A DNA stretch of 50,615 bases from JAVBLD01 sp031553705 (GCA_031553705.1 JAVBLD010000045.1:1-50615); one strand, 5' to 3'. Shown: positions 31,019 to 40,154, numbered from the stretch's first letter. Numbers and translations: made by a program. The notes: generated from the letters alone by a model not told the origin.

Positions 31019-32563
31019 TTAAAATGGAGGAATACCGTGTTTTTTATACGGGGTTATAACCGATTTATTGGCTGACACTTCGATCGAATGTTTCAGCAAT
31101 AGACGAGTTTCCTCCGGTTCAATAACCGAGTCGATATATCCTTTAGATGCAGCTACATATGGGTTTGCAAATTTCTCCCGGTATTCGGCTACTTTAATTT
31201 TTCTCATTTCATTCGGATTGGAGGCTTCGTTAATCTCTTTCTTAAAGATGATATTGGCGGCTCCCTCCGGTCCCATTACGGCGATTTCCGCTGTCGGCCA
31301 TGCAAACATAAAATCGGCTTTCAAATGGCGCGAGTTCATCGCAATATAGCCTCCGCCGTAAGCTTTTCGCAAGATAACGGTAATCTTGGGTACGGTAGCT
31401 TCGCTATAGGCATAAAGCACCTTCGCTCCGTGACGGATAACTCCCATGTGCTCCTGCTCGACTCCAGGCAAGTATCCTGGCATGTCTTCGAAAGTTACGA
31501 TAGGAATATTGAAGGCATCACAGAAACGGATAAACCGACCCGCTTTATCGGCAGAGTCGCAATCAAGCACTCCGGCAAGTACTAACGGCTGATTAGCAAC
31601 AAAACCGATCGTTTCACCGTCGATCCGCCCGAATCCGACAACAATATTTTGTGCAAAATCCTGTTGAACTTCGAGGAAATCCGAATCATCGGCGACTGCT
31701 TTAATAATGTCACGTACATCATAAGGTTGTGTCGGGTCTGCCGGCAGGATCCTGTCAATTTTGTACTGAGATTTAGGGGATTTGGCAGGAAAAGCCCTTG
31801 CTTTCCGCTGATTATTCCATGGAATAAAGGTCAGAAGTTTCTTGATCTGCTCGAAACACTCCATTTCGCTCATTGCGAAAAAATGTGCATTACCACTGAT
31901 CTCTGCGTGAACACGGGCTCCTCCGAGTTCTTCCATTGAAACTTCCTCTCCCAGTACGGTCTTAACGACTTCCGGTCCGGTGATGAACATTTTTGAAATG
32001 TTGTCCACTACAAATACAAAGTCGGTTAATGCCGGCGAGTATACTGCACCTCCGGCGCATGGACCGAGGATCACCGAGAGCTGCGGAATAACCCCGGAAG
32101 CCTGGGTGTTGCGGAAGAAAATCTCACCATAACCGGCAAGCGAATCGACTCCTTCCTGGATACGGGCTCCTCCCGAGTCATTAATACCAATGATCGGCAT
32201 ACGCATTTTCATGGCATGATCCATGATCTTGGTAATCTTCCGGGCGTGCATGAGGCCTAAAGAACCTCCTGCAACCGTAAAATCCTGTGCATAGATAGCA
32301 ATGGGTTCTCCGTAAATGGTTCCGGTACCGATGATGACACCGTCTCCGTGGAGAACTTTCTTATCCATATCGAAATCTTTTGCTTGGTGTTCTACGAACA
32401 TGTCGTATTCATGAAAAGAGCCATTGTCCACTATTGCTTCGATCCTCTCTCTCGCTGTCAGCTTGCCCATGGCGTTCTGCTTCTTAATAGCGTCTTCGCC
32501 TCCCCCTTGAAGTACAATCTCTTTTCTTTTTCTTAAGTCAAGAATATTCCTTTTAAGTGACAT
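31019..32563 (-). CDS. mmdA: Acyl-CoA carboxyltransferase (methylmalonyl-CoA decarboxylase/propionyl-CoA carboxylase type)
   Basis: 514 residues with two crotonase-like halves. N-terminal half: NGSFHEYDMFVEHQAKDFDM, GGSLGLMHARKITKIMDHAM, GINDSGGARIQEGVDSLAGY, LGPCAGGAVYSPALTDF. C-terminal half: GVLDCDSADKAGRFIRFCDA, DMPGYLPGVEQEHMGVIRHGAKVL and RKAYGGGYIAMNSRH. This is the MmdA/PccB family. Bacteroidetes use it in succinate-to-propionate fermentation, where MmdA decarboxylates methylmalonyl-CoA and drives a Na+ pump. The carrier follows; MmdB, MmdD or a biotin carboxylase is not in the window, so the direction cannot be settled. Confidence 0.9.
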   Translation of the reverse strand: MSLKRNILDLRKRKEIVLQGGGEDAIKKQNAMGKLTARERIEAIVDNGSFHEYDMFVEHQAKDFDMDKKVLHGDGVIIGTGTIYGEPIAIYAQDFTVAGGSLGLMHARKITKIMDHAMKMRMPIIGINDSGGARIQEGVDSLAGYGEIFFRNTQASGVIPQLSVILGPCAGGAVYSPALTDFVFVVDNISKMFITGPEVVKTVLGEEVSMEELGGARVHAEISGNAHFFAMSEMECFEQIKKLLTFIPWNNQRKARAFPAKSPKSQYKIDRILPADPTQPYDVRDIIKAVADDSDFLEVQQDFAQNIVVGFGRIDGETIGFVANQPLVLAGVLDCDSADKAGRFIRFCDAFNIPIVTFEDMPGYLPGVEQEHMGVIRHGAKVLYAYSEATVPKITVILRKAYGGGYIAMNSRHLKADFMFAWPTAEIAVMGPEGAANIIFKKEINEASNPNEMRKIKVAEYREKFANPYVAASKGYIDSVIEPEETRLLLKHSIEVSANKSVITPYKKHGIPPF

Positions 32564-32952
32564 ATTTATTATTATTTGTTAATAGATAGCGTAGCGACAT
32601 TTCATATCGCACACACTTTTCGAGTACAACATTACGTAAAAAAAATGATTTAAAAAACACTTTTTGATTTTTGAAAACAATAAGATGTTGTGAATCAATG
32701 TTGTATTTCTGTGTTTTAACAATTGTTTTAATCTTTTTTATGCTAATGAAAAAGATGTTTCATTTATTTAGATGTTATTTTTAAAGTAGGACGTTAGTGG
32801 TTGATCACTAATTTTAAAAATCTTATGTTTTTGGTATTAACTTATTATGATGTGGTACGTTATAATTGAAAAATATGAACGAAGAAATAGGGATTTTGTA
32901 ATAAACCGTAGAAATGGGTTATGGCCGGTTCTACTATATAATATAGGTATTT
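32564..32952. other. AT-rich divergent intergenic region
   Basis: It lies between mmdA (minus) and the quinone reductase gene (plus) and must hold both promoters. I see a small inverted repeat TTAGTG/CACTAA near 32790 and long A/T runs, but no exact TAnnTTTG box for either gene and no convincing gene. A 67-residue frame at 32847-33050 overlaps the next gene and looks spurious. Confidence 0.5.
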
Positions 32953-33591
32953 ATGAAAGAAGAATGCAAAGCACATCTTGGACATTTGAAGGTGAAACAT
33001 CTAATTGTATACTGCCACCCAAATTCCAATTCGTTGAGTGCGGCTTATAAAGATGAGGTAGTGAGGATTACCGAACGGACATGTCATGATGTTATTGTCA
33101 GAGACCTTTATAATATCCGTTTCTGTCCGACGTTGAGTATACAGGACCTGATGGCTTTTCAGAATGGAGATATACCAGATGATTTGAAAGTGGAGCGGGA
33201 TTACATCTCATGGGCAGATCTGATCACTTTCATATATCCGGTTTGGTGGACCGGTTTACCGGCTATGGTAAAGGGGTATATTGACCGGGTTTTTGCTTAT
33301 GGATTTGCTTATGCACAGAATGAGAAAGGACAGATAAAAAAGTTGCTGACAGGGAAAAAAGTGGTGATTTTGAATAATATGTCCCAACCGTTTGACTATT
33401 ATAAAAAAATCGGAATGATCGATTCGATGAAACAAACCTGCGATAATGGAATTTTTAGTTTTTGCGGCATGGAAGTGGTGGAGCACCGTTTTTTCGGAAA
33501 TGTGCTTGTCGTGTCGGAAGAGGAACGACGGAAAAATATAGATATGCTTAAACAGGTATATCGGGAGGTTTTACCGGATAATAGCCGTTAG
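32953..33591 (+). CDS. Flavodoxin-fold NAD(P)H quinone reductase-like protein
   Basis: 212 residues. KHLIVYCHPNSNSLSAAYKD is the FMN phosphate loop region, and IYPVWWTGLPAMVKGYIDRVF is the diagnostic segment of the KefF/NQO1/MdaB-like family, followed by FAYAQNEKGQIKKLLTGKKV. There is no signal peptide. It probably reduces quinones by two electrons to limit radical formation. The ATG at 32953 leaves about 13 residues before the first beta strand; the ATG has no good ribosome-binding site. Confidence 0.85.
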   Translation: MKEECKAHLGHLKVKHLIVYCHPNSNSLSAAYKDEVVRITERTCHDVIVRDLYNIRFCPTLSIQDLMAFQNGDIPDDLKVERDYISWADLITFIYPVWWTGLPAMVKGYIDRVFAYGFAYAQNEKGQIKKLLTGKKVVILNNMSQPFDYYKKIGMIDSMKQTCDNGIFSFCGMEVVEHRFFGNVLVVSEEERRKNIDMLKQVYREVLPDNSR

Positions 33592-33619
33592 AGACTCGAT
33601 TGGGCGATAAGTAAAATTG

Positions 33620-33725
33620 GAATATGCTTTGAAAACTCACCAACAGGGTTTAACCGATTGCCTTATTTTTTGCAGACAGGCTGCTGAAGCCGGAGTGGAG
33701 AAATGGGTAGTGGATTTGAGGGTGC
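33620..33725 (+). pseudogene. C-terminal remnant of a DUF1398-like protein
   Basis: The frame EYALKTHQQGLTDCLIFCRQ plus AAEAGVEKWVVDL resembles the end of DUF1398 proteins (an H-x-x-G-x-TD...FC-QAA-AGV-KW pattern). It has no start region and merges into the ATPase remnant near 33720. The assignment is from memory of the family pattern. Confidence 0.45.
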
Positions 33726-34268
33726 TTTCGGCGCCAAGGTCGTCGAAACGGACATTCCTCAGTATGCCAACTTGAATGTGGAAACAAGCCGGAAATTTAA
33801 ACGCCTGCTTGCTATTATTGCTGAAAGCGTGCCGTTTAAGCCGAATTTCACAAAAATAGCCCAAATGATTCACGTTAAGCCGTAATTCGCTGGACGATTA
33901 CTTCCTGTTAATGGAACAGGCAGGGCTTATTGGTCAATTGCGCGGCGAAATAGTCGGTATTCGAGGTTTAGGAAAAGTAGATAAAGTGTATTTAATACCA
34001 ATCTTATTTTCAATTTGGCAGGCGACAACTCAAATGCCGGCGGCGATACCCGGGATTTTTTTTCTTTAATCAAATGCGCGTGAATAACGAGGTAATTTCC
34101 TCAAAAGCTACCGGTTTTGCCGTGGATGATTATACATTTGAAGTGGGTGGTAAAAACAAATAGCAAAAGCAAATCAAGAAAGACGGAAAATCGTTTGTGA
34201 TAAAAGACGACATAGAATTTGGCTATCTCAATGTTATTCCTCTTTGGGCCTTTGGGTTGAATTGTTAA
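33703..34268 (+). pseudogene. Degenerate AAA ATPase (DUF4143-type) C-terminal half
   Basis: Pieces in shifting frames read DIPQYANLNVETSRKFKRLL, AESVPFKPNFTKIAQMI, then NSLDDYLLLMEQAGLIGQLR, GIRGLGKVDKVYL, FFFNQMRVNNEVISSKATGF, VDDYTFEVGGKNK, and the end FGYLNVIPLWAFGLN-stop at 34268. This is the C-terminal part of the Bacteroidales ATP-binding proteins with a DUF4143 tail. The Walker A region is missing and there are frameshifts near 33880 and 34000 plus an in-frame TAG near 34161. The gene is dead. Confidence 0.75.
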
Positions 34269-34342
34269 AAATGCCGGACATAAAGAAACAAAAGTTTAAT
34301 ATAGACGTTTATAATGAGACTTATTTTTAAAACATTTAGACT

Positions 34343-34732
34343 ATGGATAATTCAAAAAAACTATCAGAAAAATTTCACGAAGTTCTTAAACATGAAGGTG
34401 TGGTATCAATTGTATCATGGGCGGAAGGCGAACCACATGTAGTCAATACGTGGAATTCATATCTTGTTATAACTGAAGATGAGCGCATATTAATTCCTGC
34501 CGCAGGGTTTCAACAAACTCAAAAAAATGTAGAACTCAATAATCGTGTGAAACTCACACTGGGCAGCAAAGATGTGATAGGGTATAAAGATTACCAAGGA
34601 ACAGGATTTCTTGTGGATGGAACTGCTCGATATGTAGAATCGGGTAAAGAATATGACATGATGAAAGAAAAATTTCCATTTCTACGCAGTGTTTTTGAAG
34701 TTACGGTAACTTCGGCGAAACAAAAGATTTAA
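34343..34732 (+). CDS. Pyridoxamine 5'-phosphate oxidase-like FMN-binding split-barrel protein
   Basis: 129 residues: KHEGVVSIVSWAEGEPHVVN, TWNSYLVITEDERILIPAAG, NVELNNRVKLTLGSKDV, GYKDYQGTGFLVDGTARYVE and KEKFPFLRSVFEVTV. This is the split-barrel flavin-binding fold of PNPOx-like and related proteins. It is too short for true pyridoxine oxidase, so a flavin or heme-linked reductase role is more likely. It stands alone after gene remnants and has lower GC than its left neighbours. Confidence 0.75.
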   Translation: MDNSKKLSEKFHEVLKHEGVVSIVSWAEGEPHVVNTWNSYLVITEDERILIPAAGFQQTQKNVELNNRVKLTLGSKDVIGYKDYQGTGFLVDGTARYVESGKEYDMMKEKFPFLRSVFEVTVTSAKQKI

Positions 34733-34912
34733 AAATATTTTAATCAAAATCTATATTCGCGGCATTGCATTTTATTTCGATGATTTCCACCGATTTTCCC
34801 AATTCATTGACAAAACAAGCGAAAGTAATTCACTCGTTTCTATATCGTCACTCTTGTTTTTTTGATAATTATTTGTTATTCAATATATAATGGGCAAAAT
34901 AGTTTCACCGTT

Positions 34913-35440
34913 TTATTTGTTATATACCAGCATACCGGTATATGAAGACGATCCGTGTTGAGTGCTGTTTACATAGAGATAGCAGGTTCCGTCGCCGTCG
35001 ATTTTCATCATAATCTGGTAATGATCATTTTTACCCGGAACGGTAAATTCGTAAATGATAGTCTGTTTTCTTCCTTTTCCTTTTGTCTGGGTGATTTTAT
35101 TCTCTATTTTATCATCAAAGACTATCCCTTTATCTCCTGTTTTGGGGAAAGCATAGCCGGTTCCGTAATAAGGGAGTCTACCGCTTGCTAACGTATCGTT
35201 GATGATAATATAAGAGCTATCGCTGTCTATTCTTATATTATCATCCAGATACGGCTCTCCTTGGCCCATATAATAGTTCCGGTGCGTAGTGGCAATAGTA
35301 AAAGCTATCTTAAACCGGTTGCTTTCAATAATTGATTTGACATGCTGGAATTGCGCCGCAGCCTGTTGACGTTTGGTTTTACTATCTTGGGGCGATGCGA
35401 ATAACCCCAGCATGGCTAATATAATGAATAACTGTTGCAT
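34913..35440 (-). CDS. DUF4251-family secreted protein
   Basis: 175 residues from ATG 35440 (a TTG at 35449 would add 3). The N-terminus MQQLFIILAMLGLFASPQDS is a probable signal peptide. The body has the DUF4251 pattern: a helical FQHVKSIIESNRFKIAFTIA region, GRLPYYGTGYAF (SGxLPYYGxAY) and the C-terminal YLYVNSTQHGSSSYTGML (V-S-x-R/G-x-S-I-x-Y-x-G). It lies 69 nt downstream of a paralogue in the same direction. Function is unknown. Confidence 0.8.
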   Translation of the reverse strand: MQQLFIILAMLGLFASPQDSKTKRQQAAAQFQHVKSIIESNRFKIAFTIATTHRNYYMGQGEPYLDDNIRIDSDSSYIIINDTLASGRLPYYGTGYAFPKTGDKGIVFDDKIENKITQTKGKGRKQTIIYEFTVPGKNDHYQIMMKIDGDGTCYLYVNSTQHGSSSYTGMLVYNK

Positions 35441-35509
35441 ATAATCCAATGGTTAATAAGAGAACATATCTTTTATCTTCCCAGTTATACGTTGGTTTTT
35501 ATTAATGGG

Positions 35510-36034
35510 TTATTTTTCTACCGCTTCAATCGGAATGATTTTGCCTGAATAGGAGATACTCGCCCGGTTATTGCTGTTTACATTTACCGTACAAGCACCG
35601 GACGCTCCGATTTCCATACTGATCCGGAACATATCGATCCCTTCACCGGGCACCGAGAAACGGTAAAAGATTATTTTTCCTTTTTTCTTTTTGTCGATTG
35701 TTTTCATTGACTGGTCTATCATTTTACTGTTGAATTTTATTCCTCCTCCGTCACCGTAAGGCAGGTTGTACGCCCGTCCGAAAAAAGGAAGTTGCCCCGC
35801 TGCAATAGAATCTTTGATATTGAAACTGCCTTCGGGATTAAACCGAGAGACATCTTGTCCGGTCGTCGGATGTACTCTATCAATTTTCACTTGAAAATGA
35901 TGGCTTTCTACTAAGGAAAGAGTCTTTTGAAATGCTTCTTCCTGTATTTTAGCCTTTTCTTCTTTTGTTTGTGCCTGTAATATACCGGCCAAGCTGATAA
36001 AAGCTACTGTAAAAATGAAGTATAATGTTTTCAT
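35510..36034 (-). CDS. DUF4251-family secreted protein (paralogue)
   Basis: 174 residues. The signal peptide MKTLYFIFTVAFISLAGILQ ends near AQT. DUF4251 features follow: FQKTLSLVESHHFQVKIDRV, GQLPFFGRAYNLPYGDGGGI and CTVNVNSNNRASISYSGKII. It shares domain order with the gene at 34913-35440, so the pair arose by tandem duplication. A small membrane protein gene lies 29 nt upstream. Confidence 0.85.
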   Translation of the reverse strand: MKTLYFIFTVAFISLAGILQAQTKEEKAKIQEEAFQKTLSLVESHHFQVKIDRVHPTTGQDVSRFNPEGSFNIKDSIAAGQLPFFGRAYNLPYGDGGGIKFNSKMIDQSMKTIDKKKKGKIIFYRFSVPGEGIDMFRISMEIGASGACTVNVNSNNRASISYSGKIIPIEAVEK

Positions 36035-36063
36035 AAATAAAGAATTGAAGTTTAACAGTAATT

Positions 36064-36273
36064 TTATTTTTTATCATTTTCACCTCCAAAGACGAAATAT
36101 AGAAGGCAAAATGTAAAAACGGTTGACATGATGCAGACTATTAATATTTTTTCTATTTCTTCTTCAAAAAATAAAAATGCAGTCAATGCGGTTAATGTTG
36201 AGCTAAGGACTGCACATAGAATTGATTGCTTAATTTTTTTTATGACATTTACCAACTCATTTTTTCTATCCAT
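36064..36273 (-). CDS. Small two-helix membrane protein
   Basis: 69 residues with two likely membrane helices (about 18-37 and 43-62) and charged ends (N-terminal MDRKNELVNVIKKIKQS, C-terminal GGENDKK). No family recognised. It lies just upstream of the DUF4251 pair and in the same direction. No promoter box is evident. Confidence 0.45.
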   Translation of the reverse strand: MDRKNELVNVIKKIKQSILCAVLSSTLTALTAFLFFEEEIEKILIVCIMSTVFTFCLLYFVFGGENDKK

Positions 36274-36471
36274 TCATTTTTGAGCATTTCCCATGCTGAC
36301 TTTCCATAACTGTTAAAAATATCGATAACAGCAATTGTAGTAGAAGAACTTGCATTTTATCGGATTTTCAACATTTGATTCGCATAATTTATTGATAAAA
36401 TCCTCTCTTTTTCTGATTTACGTACAAAAAGCATACCAAGCTTCACATTCTATATTATAAAACTGTAAATT

Positions 36472-37758
36472 TTAGGATGGATCGCTTCCGGCTGTTATTA
36501 TATAAAGTTGGTCTGTTTCCATATATTTATTGGCTAATTCGAGTAGTTCCAGGTCGGTACAGTTTTTTATTTCTTGGATCATCGAAGTATATGCCTGATT
36601 ATCCAGACCGTAATTGAGTTTATGTTTTAATGTATCGGCTTGAGCAAAAACTCCGTCCAATTCACGGAGCAGTTCTCCATGTAGATAGTTTTTCACCAAT
36701 CTTAGTTCATCTGCCGGAATCGGTTCATTTTGTAATTTTCGGATCTCTTTTTTCACTTCATCGATAGCCGCTTCGGTATAAGCGTTGTTGATATCCGCAG
36801 CAATGCACCAGTAGCTTGATACTGGCATGGATACGTTGAAGGAATTTATTCCGTAGGTATAACCCTTCTCTTCCCGGATATTCGACATCAGCCTGGAGCC
36901 GAAATATCCTCCGAGTACGGTGTTCAACAATACAAATAACGTATAGTCTTCGTCGGTAAGTCTGACGCCTGTTTTTCCGATCCGTAAACTGGATTGAACG
37001 GAACCCTCTTTGGAAATATGATAGCGTCCTGCCGGGGCGGGTTTGAATTGGTGGAATACCACAGGAGAGGATGCCGTTGGTTTTTGAAAAGCAGAGAATC
37101 TTTTTTCAACTTCTTGCAGGACGGTGCCATCAATGTTACCGGACAAAATAACGCTGCATTTCGAGGCGTTGATCCGCTCGCGGAAGAAAGCATATATTTC
37201 TTCGATTCGTACCTGTTTATAATCCTCCTCTGTAATGTGGTTGGCATAAGGGTGTTCTCTGCCGAACAGTAGCCGGCCAAACTCTTTTTTAGCCAGCCAG
37301 GCGGTTTTCTCCTTTTCTATCAGAAATTGCTGCCGTCTGTTTCGTAGTAGTATTTCCATCTCTTTTTCAGGAAAACAACTTTCCTCGATCATCTCGGCCA
37401 GCATGGCGATGGTCTCCGATGCATATTTAGCCAAAGAAAGCAGACTAATCTCCGCTTTATTCAATCCGCAATTGAAATCGATATATGCTCCGTAGTAGTC
37501 GAATGTCTCAGCAATCTCTTGCTGGGAGTGTTGCAGAGTCCCTTCATTCAGCATCTGAATGGCGGTGGAAGCGACCAACGGTCGTTGTTGATAATAAGCG
37601 CCCGCTTCAAAGATAACATCCATTTTAAAGATCTCCTGCAACGGATCGTGTATACTGATCAGCTCAATACCGTTGGAAAGTACTCTCCGGTCATAAGGAA
37701 GAATGTCCGGAACAGATAATTCGGAAAGAGCAGGGGTGTTTTTACGATTTAAATTCAT
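36472..37758 (-). CDS. M16-family peptidase, non-catalytic subunit
   Basis: 428 residues with the M16 fold, but the zinc-binding HxxEH of the family is missing: the equivalent segment reads STAIQMLNEGT. The second half carries EEKGYTYGINSF, the Arg/Tyr substrate-binding region used by inactive partners in two-subunit M16 proteases. It begins 25 nt downstream of an active-looking M16 gene, so the two form a heterodimer that would cut short peptides. There is no signal peptide. Confidence 0.88.
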   Translation of the reverse strand: MNLNRKNTPALSELSVPDILPYDRRVLSNGIELISIHDPLQEIFKMDVIFEAGAYYQQRPLVASTAIQMLNEGTLQHSQQEIAETFDYYGAYIDFNCGLNKAEISLLSLAKYASETIAMLAEMIEESCFPEKEMEILLRNRRQQFLIEKEKTAWLAKKEFGRLLFGREHPYANHITEEDYKQVRIEEIYAFFRERINASKCSVILSGNIDGTVLQEVEKRFSAFQKPTASSPVVFHQFKPAPAGRYHISKEGSVQSSLRIGKTGVRLTDEDYTLFVLLNTVLGGYFGSRLMSNIREEKGYTYGINSFNVSMPVSSYWCIAADINNAYTEAAIDEVKKEIRKLQNEPIPADELRLVKNYLHGELLRELDGVFAQADTLKHKLNYGLDNQAYTSMIQEIKNCTDLELLELANKYMETDQLYIITAGSDPS

Positions 37759-37783
37759 TCGTTTATTTCATTTTTTCGATTAC

Positions 37784-39022
37784 TCAGTCTTTCAGATACC
37801 AGAGCGTTGTACTACGTTCCGGGGAAAACAGTGTTGCGGCAGTCTCTTTTACCTTTTCAACGGTGACATGATTGTATCTTGTACGCTCCGTATTGATCAG
37901 ATTTATATCGCCGAGTAACTCGGAAAAAGCCAGGTTCGCGGCTTTATTCTGGTAATTGATCTCACTATAACTGATGCGGGCCTCTATTTTATGGATAATC
38001 TTCTGCATCTCCCTGTCGCTGATCTCTTCCCCGATGAAACGGTCGATCTCATGCAATATTGCATCTTCTGCCTCCCGGATATTTACTCCTTCCGAGAGTT
38101 TACCGCTGAAGACAAACAGTCCCGGATCAATATCTCCGGTTATATACGCCTCTATATCGGAAAAAAGCCGGCTGTTTTTGATCAGATTAACATATAGTCT
38201 GGAAGATTGCCCGTTCGACAGGATGTCGGAGATAATATCACAAGTATAGAAGTGCTCGGAATTACGGCCTCCTGTATGGAAAACCTTGTAGATTGCATCG
38301 GCCGGTACCGGATTGCCCGCTACGATTAAACGACGTTCGTTTTTTTGTTCCGGTTCCACCGGTATATTGTTTTCAGGTGCGCTGACCGGCGGGATACCGG
38401 CAAACCATTTTTTCGCCAACTCTAATGCTTTGCTTTCCGAGATATTCCCGCAAATACTAAGGATTGCATTGTTCGGGGCGTAAAAACGATGGAAAAAATC
38501 CTTGACATCATTCAAAGTGGCTTTCTCGATATGTTCCGGAGAAATACCGATCGTAGCCCACCGGTAGGGATGAACCTGATAGGCCAAAGGACGTAATTTT
38601 AACCAGAGATCACCATATGGATGGTTCAGATAGCGTTGTTTGAATTCTTCGATTACTACGTTCTTCTGAATTTCAAGGGCATGCTGGGAGAAGTTCAGAC
38701 CCAGCATCCGGTCGGATTCCAGCCATAGCGCTGTTTCGATGTTGCTTGCCGGAATGGTAATGTAGTAGTTGGTATAATCGTTGGTTGTATAGGCATTGTT
38801 TTCTCCGCCCGCCATTTGCACATGCTTGTCATAATCGTCGATATGTATCGATCCCCCGAACATCAGATGTTCGAAGAGATGTGCAAATCCGGTCTTGTCC
38901 GGCTGTTCATTACGCGATCCGACTTTGTAAAGTACATTGACCGATACGAAAGGCGTACTGTGATCCGTACTGCAGATCACTGTCAGTCCGTTATCCAGTA
39001 GATGACGTGTAAATTTTACCAT
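37784..39022 (-). CDS. M16-family zinc peptidase, catalytic subunit
   Basis: 412 residues. The N-terminus has VNVLYKVGSRNEQPDKTGFA and the zinc motif HLFEHLMFGGS (HxxEH), with the downstream Glu region (EEFKQRYLNHPYG). No signal peptide is seen (MVKFTRHLLDNGLTVICSTD), so it should be cytoplasmic. It is first of a pair with a non-catalytic M16 subunit and should process peptides of limited length. Confidence 0.9.
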   Translation of the reverse strand: MVKFTRHLLDNGLTVICSTDHSTPFVSVNVLYKVGSRNEQPDKTGFAHLFEHLMFGGSIHIDDYDKHVQMAGGENNAYTTNDYTNYYITIPASNIETALWLESDRMLGLNFSQHALEIQKNVVIEEFKQRYLNHPYGDLWLKLRPLAYQVHPYRWATIGISPEHIEKATLNDVKDFFHRFYAPNNAILSICGNISESKALELAKKWFAGIPPVSAPENNIPVEPEQKNERRLIVAGNPVPADAIYKVFHTGGRNSEHFYTCDIISDILSNGQSSRLYVNLIKNSRLFSDIEAYITGDIDPGLFVFSGKLSEGVNIREAEDAILHEIDRFIGEEISDREMQKIIHKIEARISYSEINYQNKAANLAFSELLGDINLINTERTRYNHVTVEKVKETAATLFSPERSTTLWYLKD

Positions 39023-39099
39023 ACTTGTCGATTTTGGATTTTAAATTGCAATTATGATTGCTGGGTATTAAGTTTTTTCTTCATCAGATCGTTTTTATT

Positions 39100-40053
39100 C
39101 TATCTCTCCAATCTGAAACCGGATATTTTTGAAATCCGACCGTTGAACTCATCGATGATATCGGAAAAAATATCGACAACGCTTTCTTCCCGGCGTATTA
39201 TAGCAGCTACCTGTCCGATTTCCAGTTCTCCTTCCGATAAATCTCCTTCAAATATTCCTTTTTTACTTCGTCCTGTTCCGAGCAGATGAGCCAGTTCTTC
39301 GGCTGAAGCGCCACGGTCTTCCAGTTGCTGTACCTGTTGATAGAACTGGTTTTTGATCAGTCGGGTAGGAACCAATTTTTTCAGGGACAACATCGTGCCT
39401 CCTTCGTCAGTCTCCCGGACACATTGTTTAAAAACAGGATGAGCTGACGATTCGTCGGCAGCAGCAAAACGAGTGCCGATCTGCACTCCTTCAGCGCCAA
39501 GCGCCATCGCTGCCAGCATCCCTTTGCCCGAAGCGATGCCTCCTGCGGCAATCACTGGCAGGGTACATTGGGATACGACATGGGGAATCAATGTCAGGGT
39601 TGTTGTCTCTTCACGGCCATTGTGACCTCCTGCTTCAAATCCTTCGGCTACTACGGCATCACAGCCCGCTTCTTCGCACTTCCGGGCAAAAGCGGCGCTG
39701 CTGACAAGATGTACAACAATGATACCGTGTCCTTTCAGATAGGAGGTCCATTTCTTTGGGCTACCGGCAGAGGTGAATACGATCCGTACACCTTCCCGGA
39801 CAATAAGCTCCATTAAACACTCGATTTCCGGATATAACAACGGTATGTTCACTCCCCACGGCTTATCGGTGGCTTGTTTCATTTTTTGAATATGTTCGGT
39901 CAATACTTCAGGATGCATTGAGCCTGCCCCCAGCAGCCCGAGTCCGCCACAATTGCTCACGGTGCTGGCCAACCGCCAACCGCTGCACCACACCATACCA
40001 CCCTGGATGATGGGATACCGGATTCCTAAAAGTTTAGTTATTCTATTTGTCAT
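39100..40053 (-). CDS. FabK/nitronate monooxygenase-family flavoenzyme
   Basis: 317 residues of a TIM-barrel FMN enzyme: GIRYPIIQGGMVWCSGWRLA, GGLGLLGAGSMHPEVL, DKPWGVNIPLL, VVAEGFEAGGHNG, PVIAAGGIASGKGMLAAMAL and GVQIGTRFAAADESSAHP. Family members are FabK enoyl-ACP reductases or nitronate monooxygenases; the EGFEAGGHNG segment is close to FabK. Which reaction it runs cannot be decided. It has its own -7 box 34 nt upstream. Confidence 0.85.
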   Translation of the reverse strand: MTNRITKLLGIRYPIIQGGMVWCSGWRLASTVSNCGGLGLLGAGSMHPEVLTEHIQKMKQATDKPWGVNIPLLYPEIECLMELIVREGVRIVFTSAGSPKKWTSYLKGHGIIVVHLVSSAAFARKCEEAGCDAVVAEGFEAGGHNGREETTTLTLIPHVVSQCTLPVIAAGGIASGKGMLAAMALGAEGVQIGTRFAAADESSAHPVFKQCVRETDEGGTMLSLKKLVPTRLIKNQFYQQVQQLEDRGASAEELAHLLGTGRSKKGIFEGDLSEGELEIGQVAAIIRREESVVDIFSDIIDEFNGRISKISGFRLER

Positions 40054-40086
40054 TGTTATTATTCATTGGTTCATGCCAATTTCGCA

Positions 40087-40094
40087 CAAAGTTA
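40087..40094 (-). promoter_or_regulatory. -7 box (TAACTTTG) for the FabK-like gene
   Basis: CAAAGTTA on the plus strand, 34 nt before the ATG at 40053, the same octamer as upstream of the deformylase-like and M3 peptidase genes. It lies just after a terminator hairpin. Confidence 0.5.
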
Positions 40095-40102
40095 TAAAAA
40101 TA

Positions 40103-40125
40103 GCGGGACAAACTTGTTGTCCCGC
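40103..40125 (-). terminator. Terminator of the MFS transporter gene
   Basis: GCGGGACAA (40103-40111) and TTGTCCCGC (40117-40125) form a perfect 9-bp stem. On the minus strand it is followed by TATTTTTATAAC. It lies 30 nt after the MFS stop. Confidence 0.75.
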
Positions 40126-40154
40126 ATATTAAGCTTTATTTTATATCAGATTCG

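Noticed and set aside
32847..33050. A 67-codon frame before the quinone reductase
   Set aside because: It overlaps the reductase gene in another frame and has no recognisable features.
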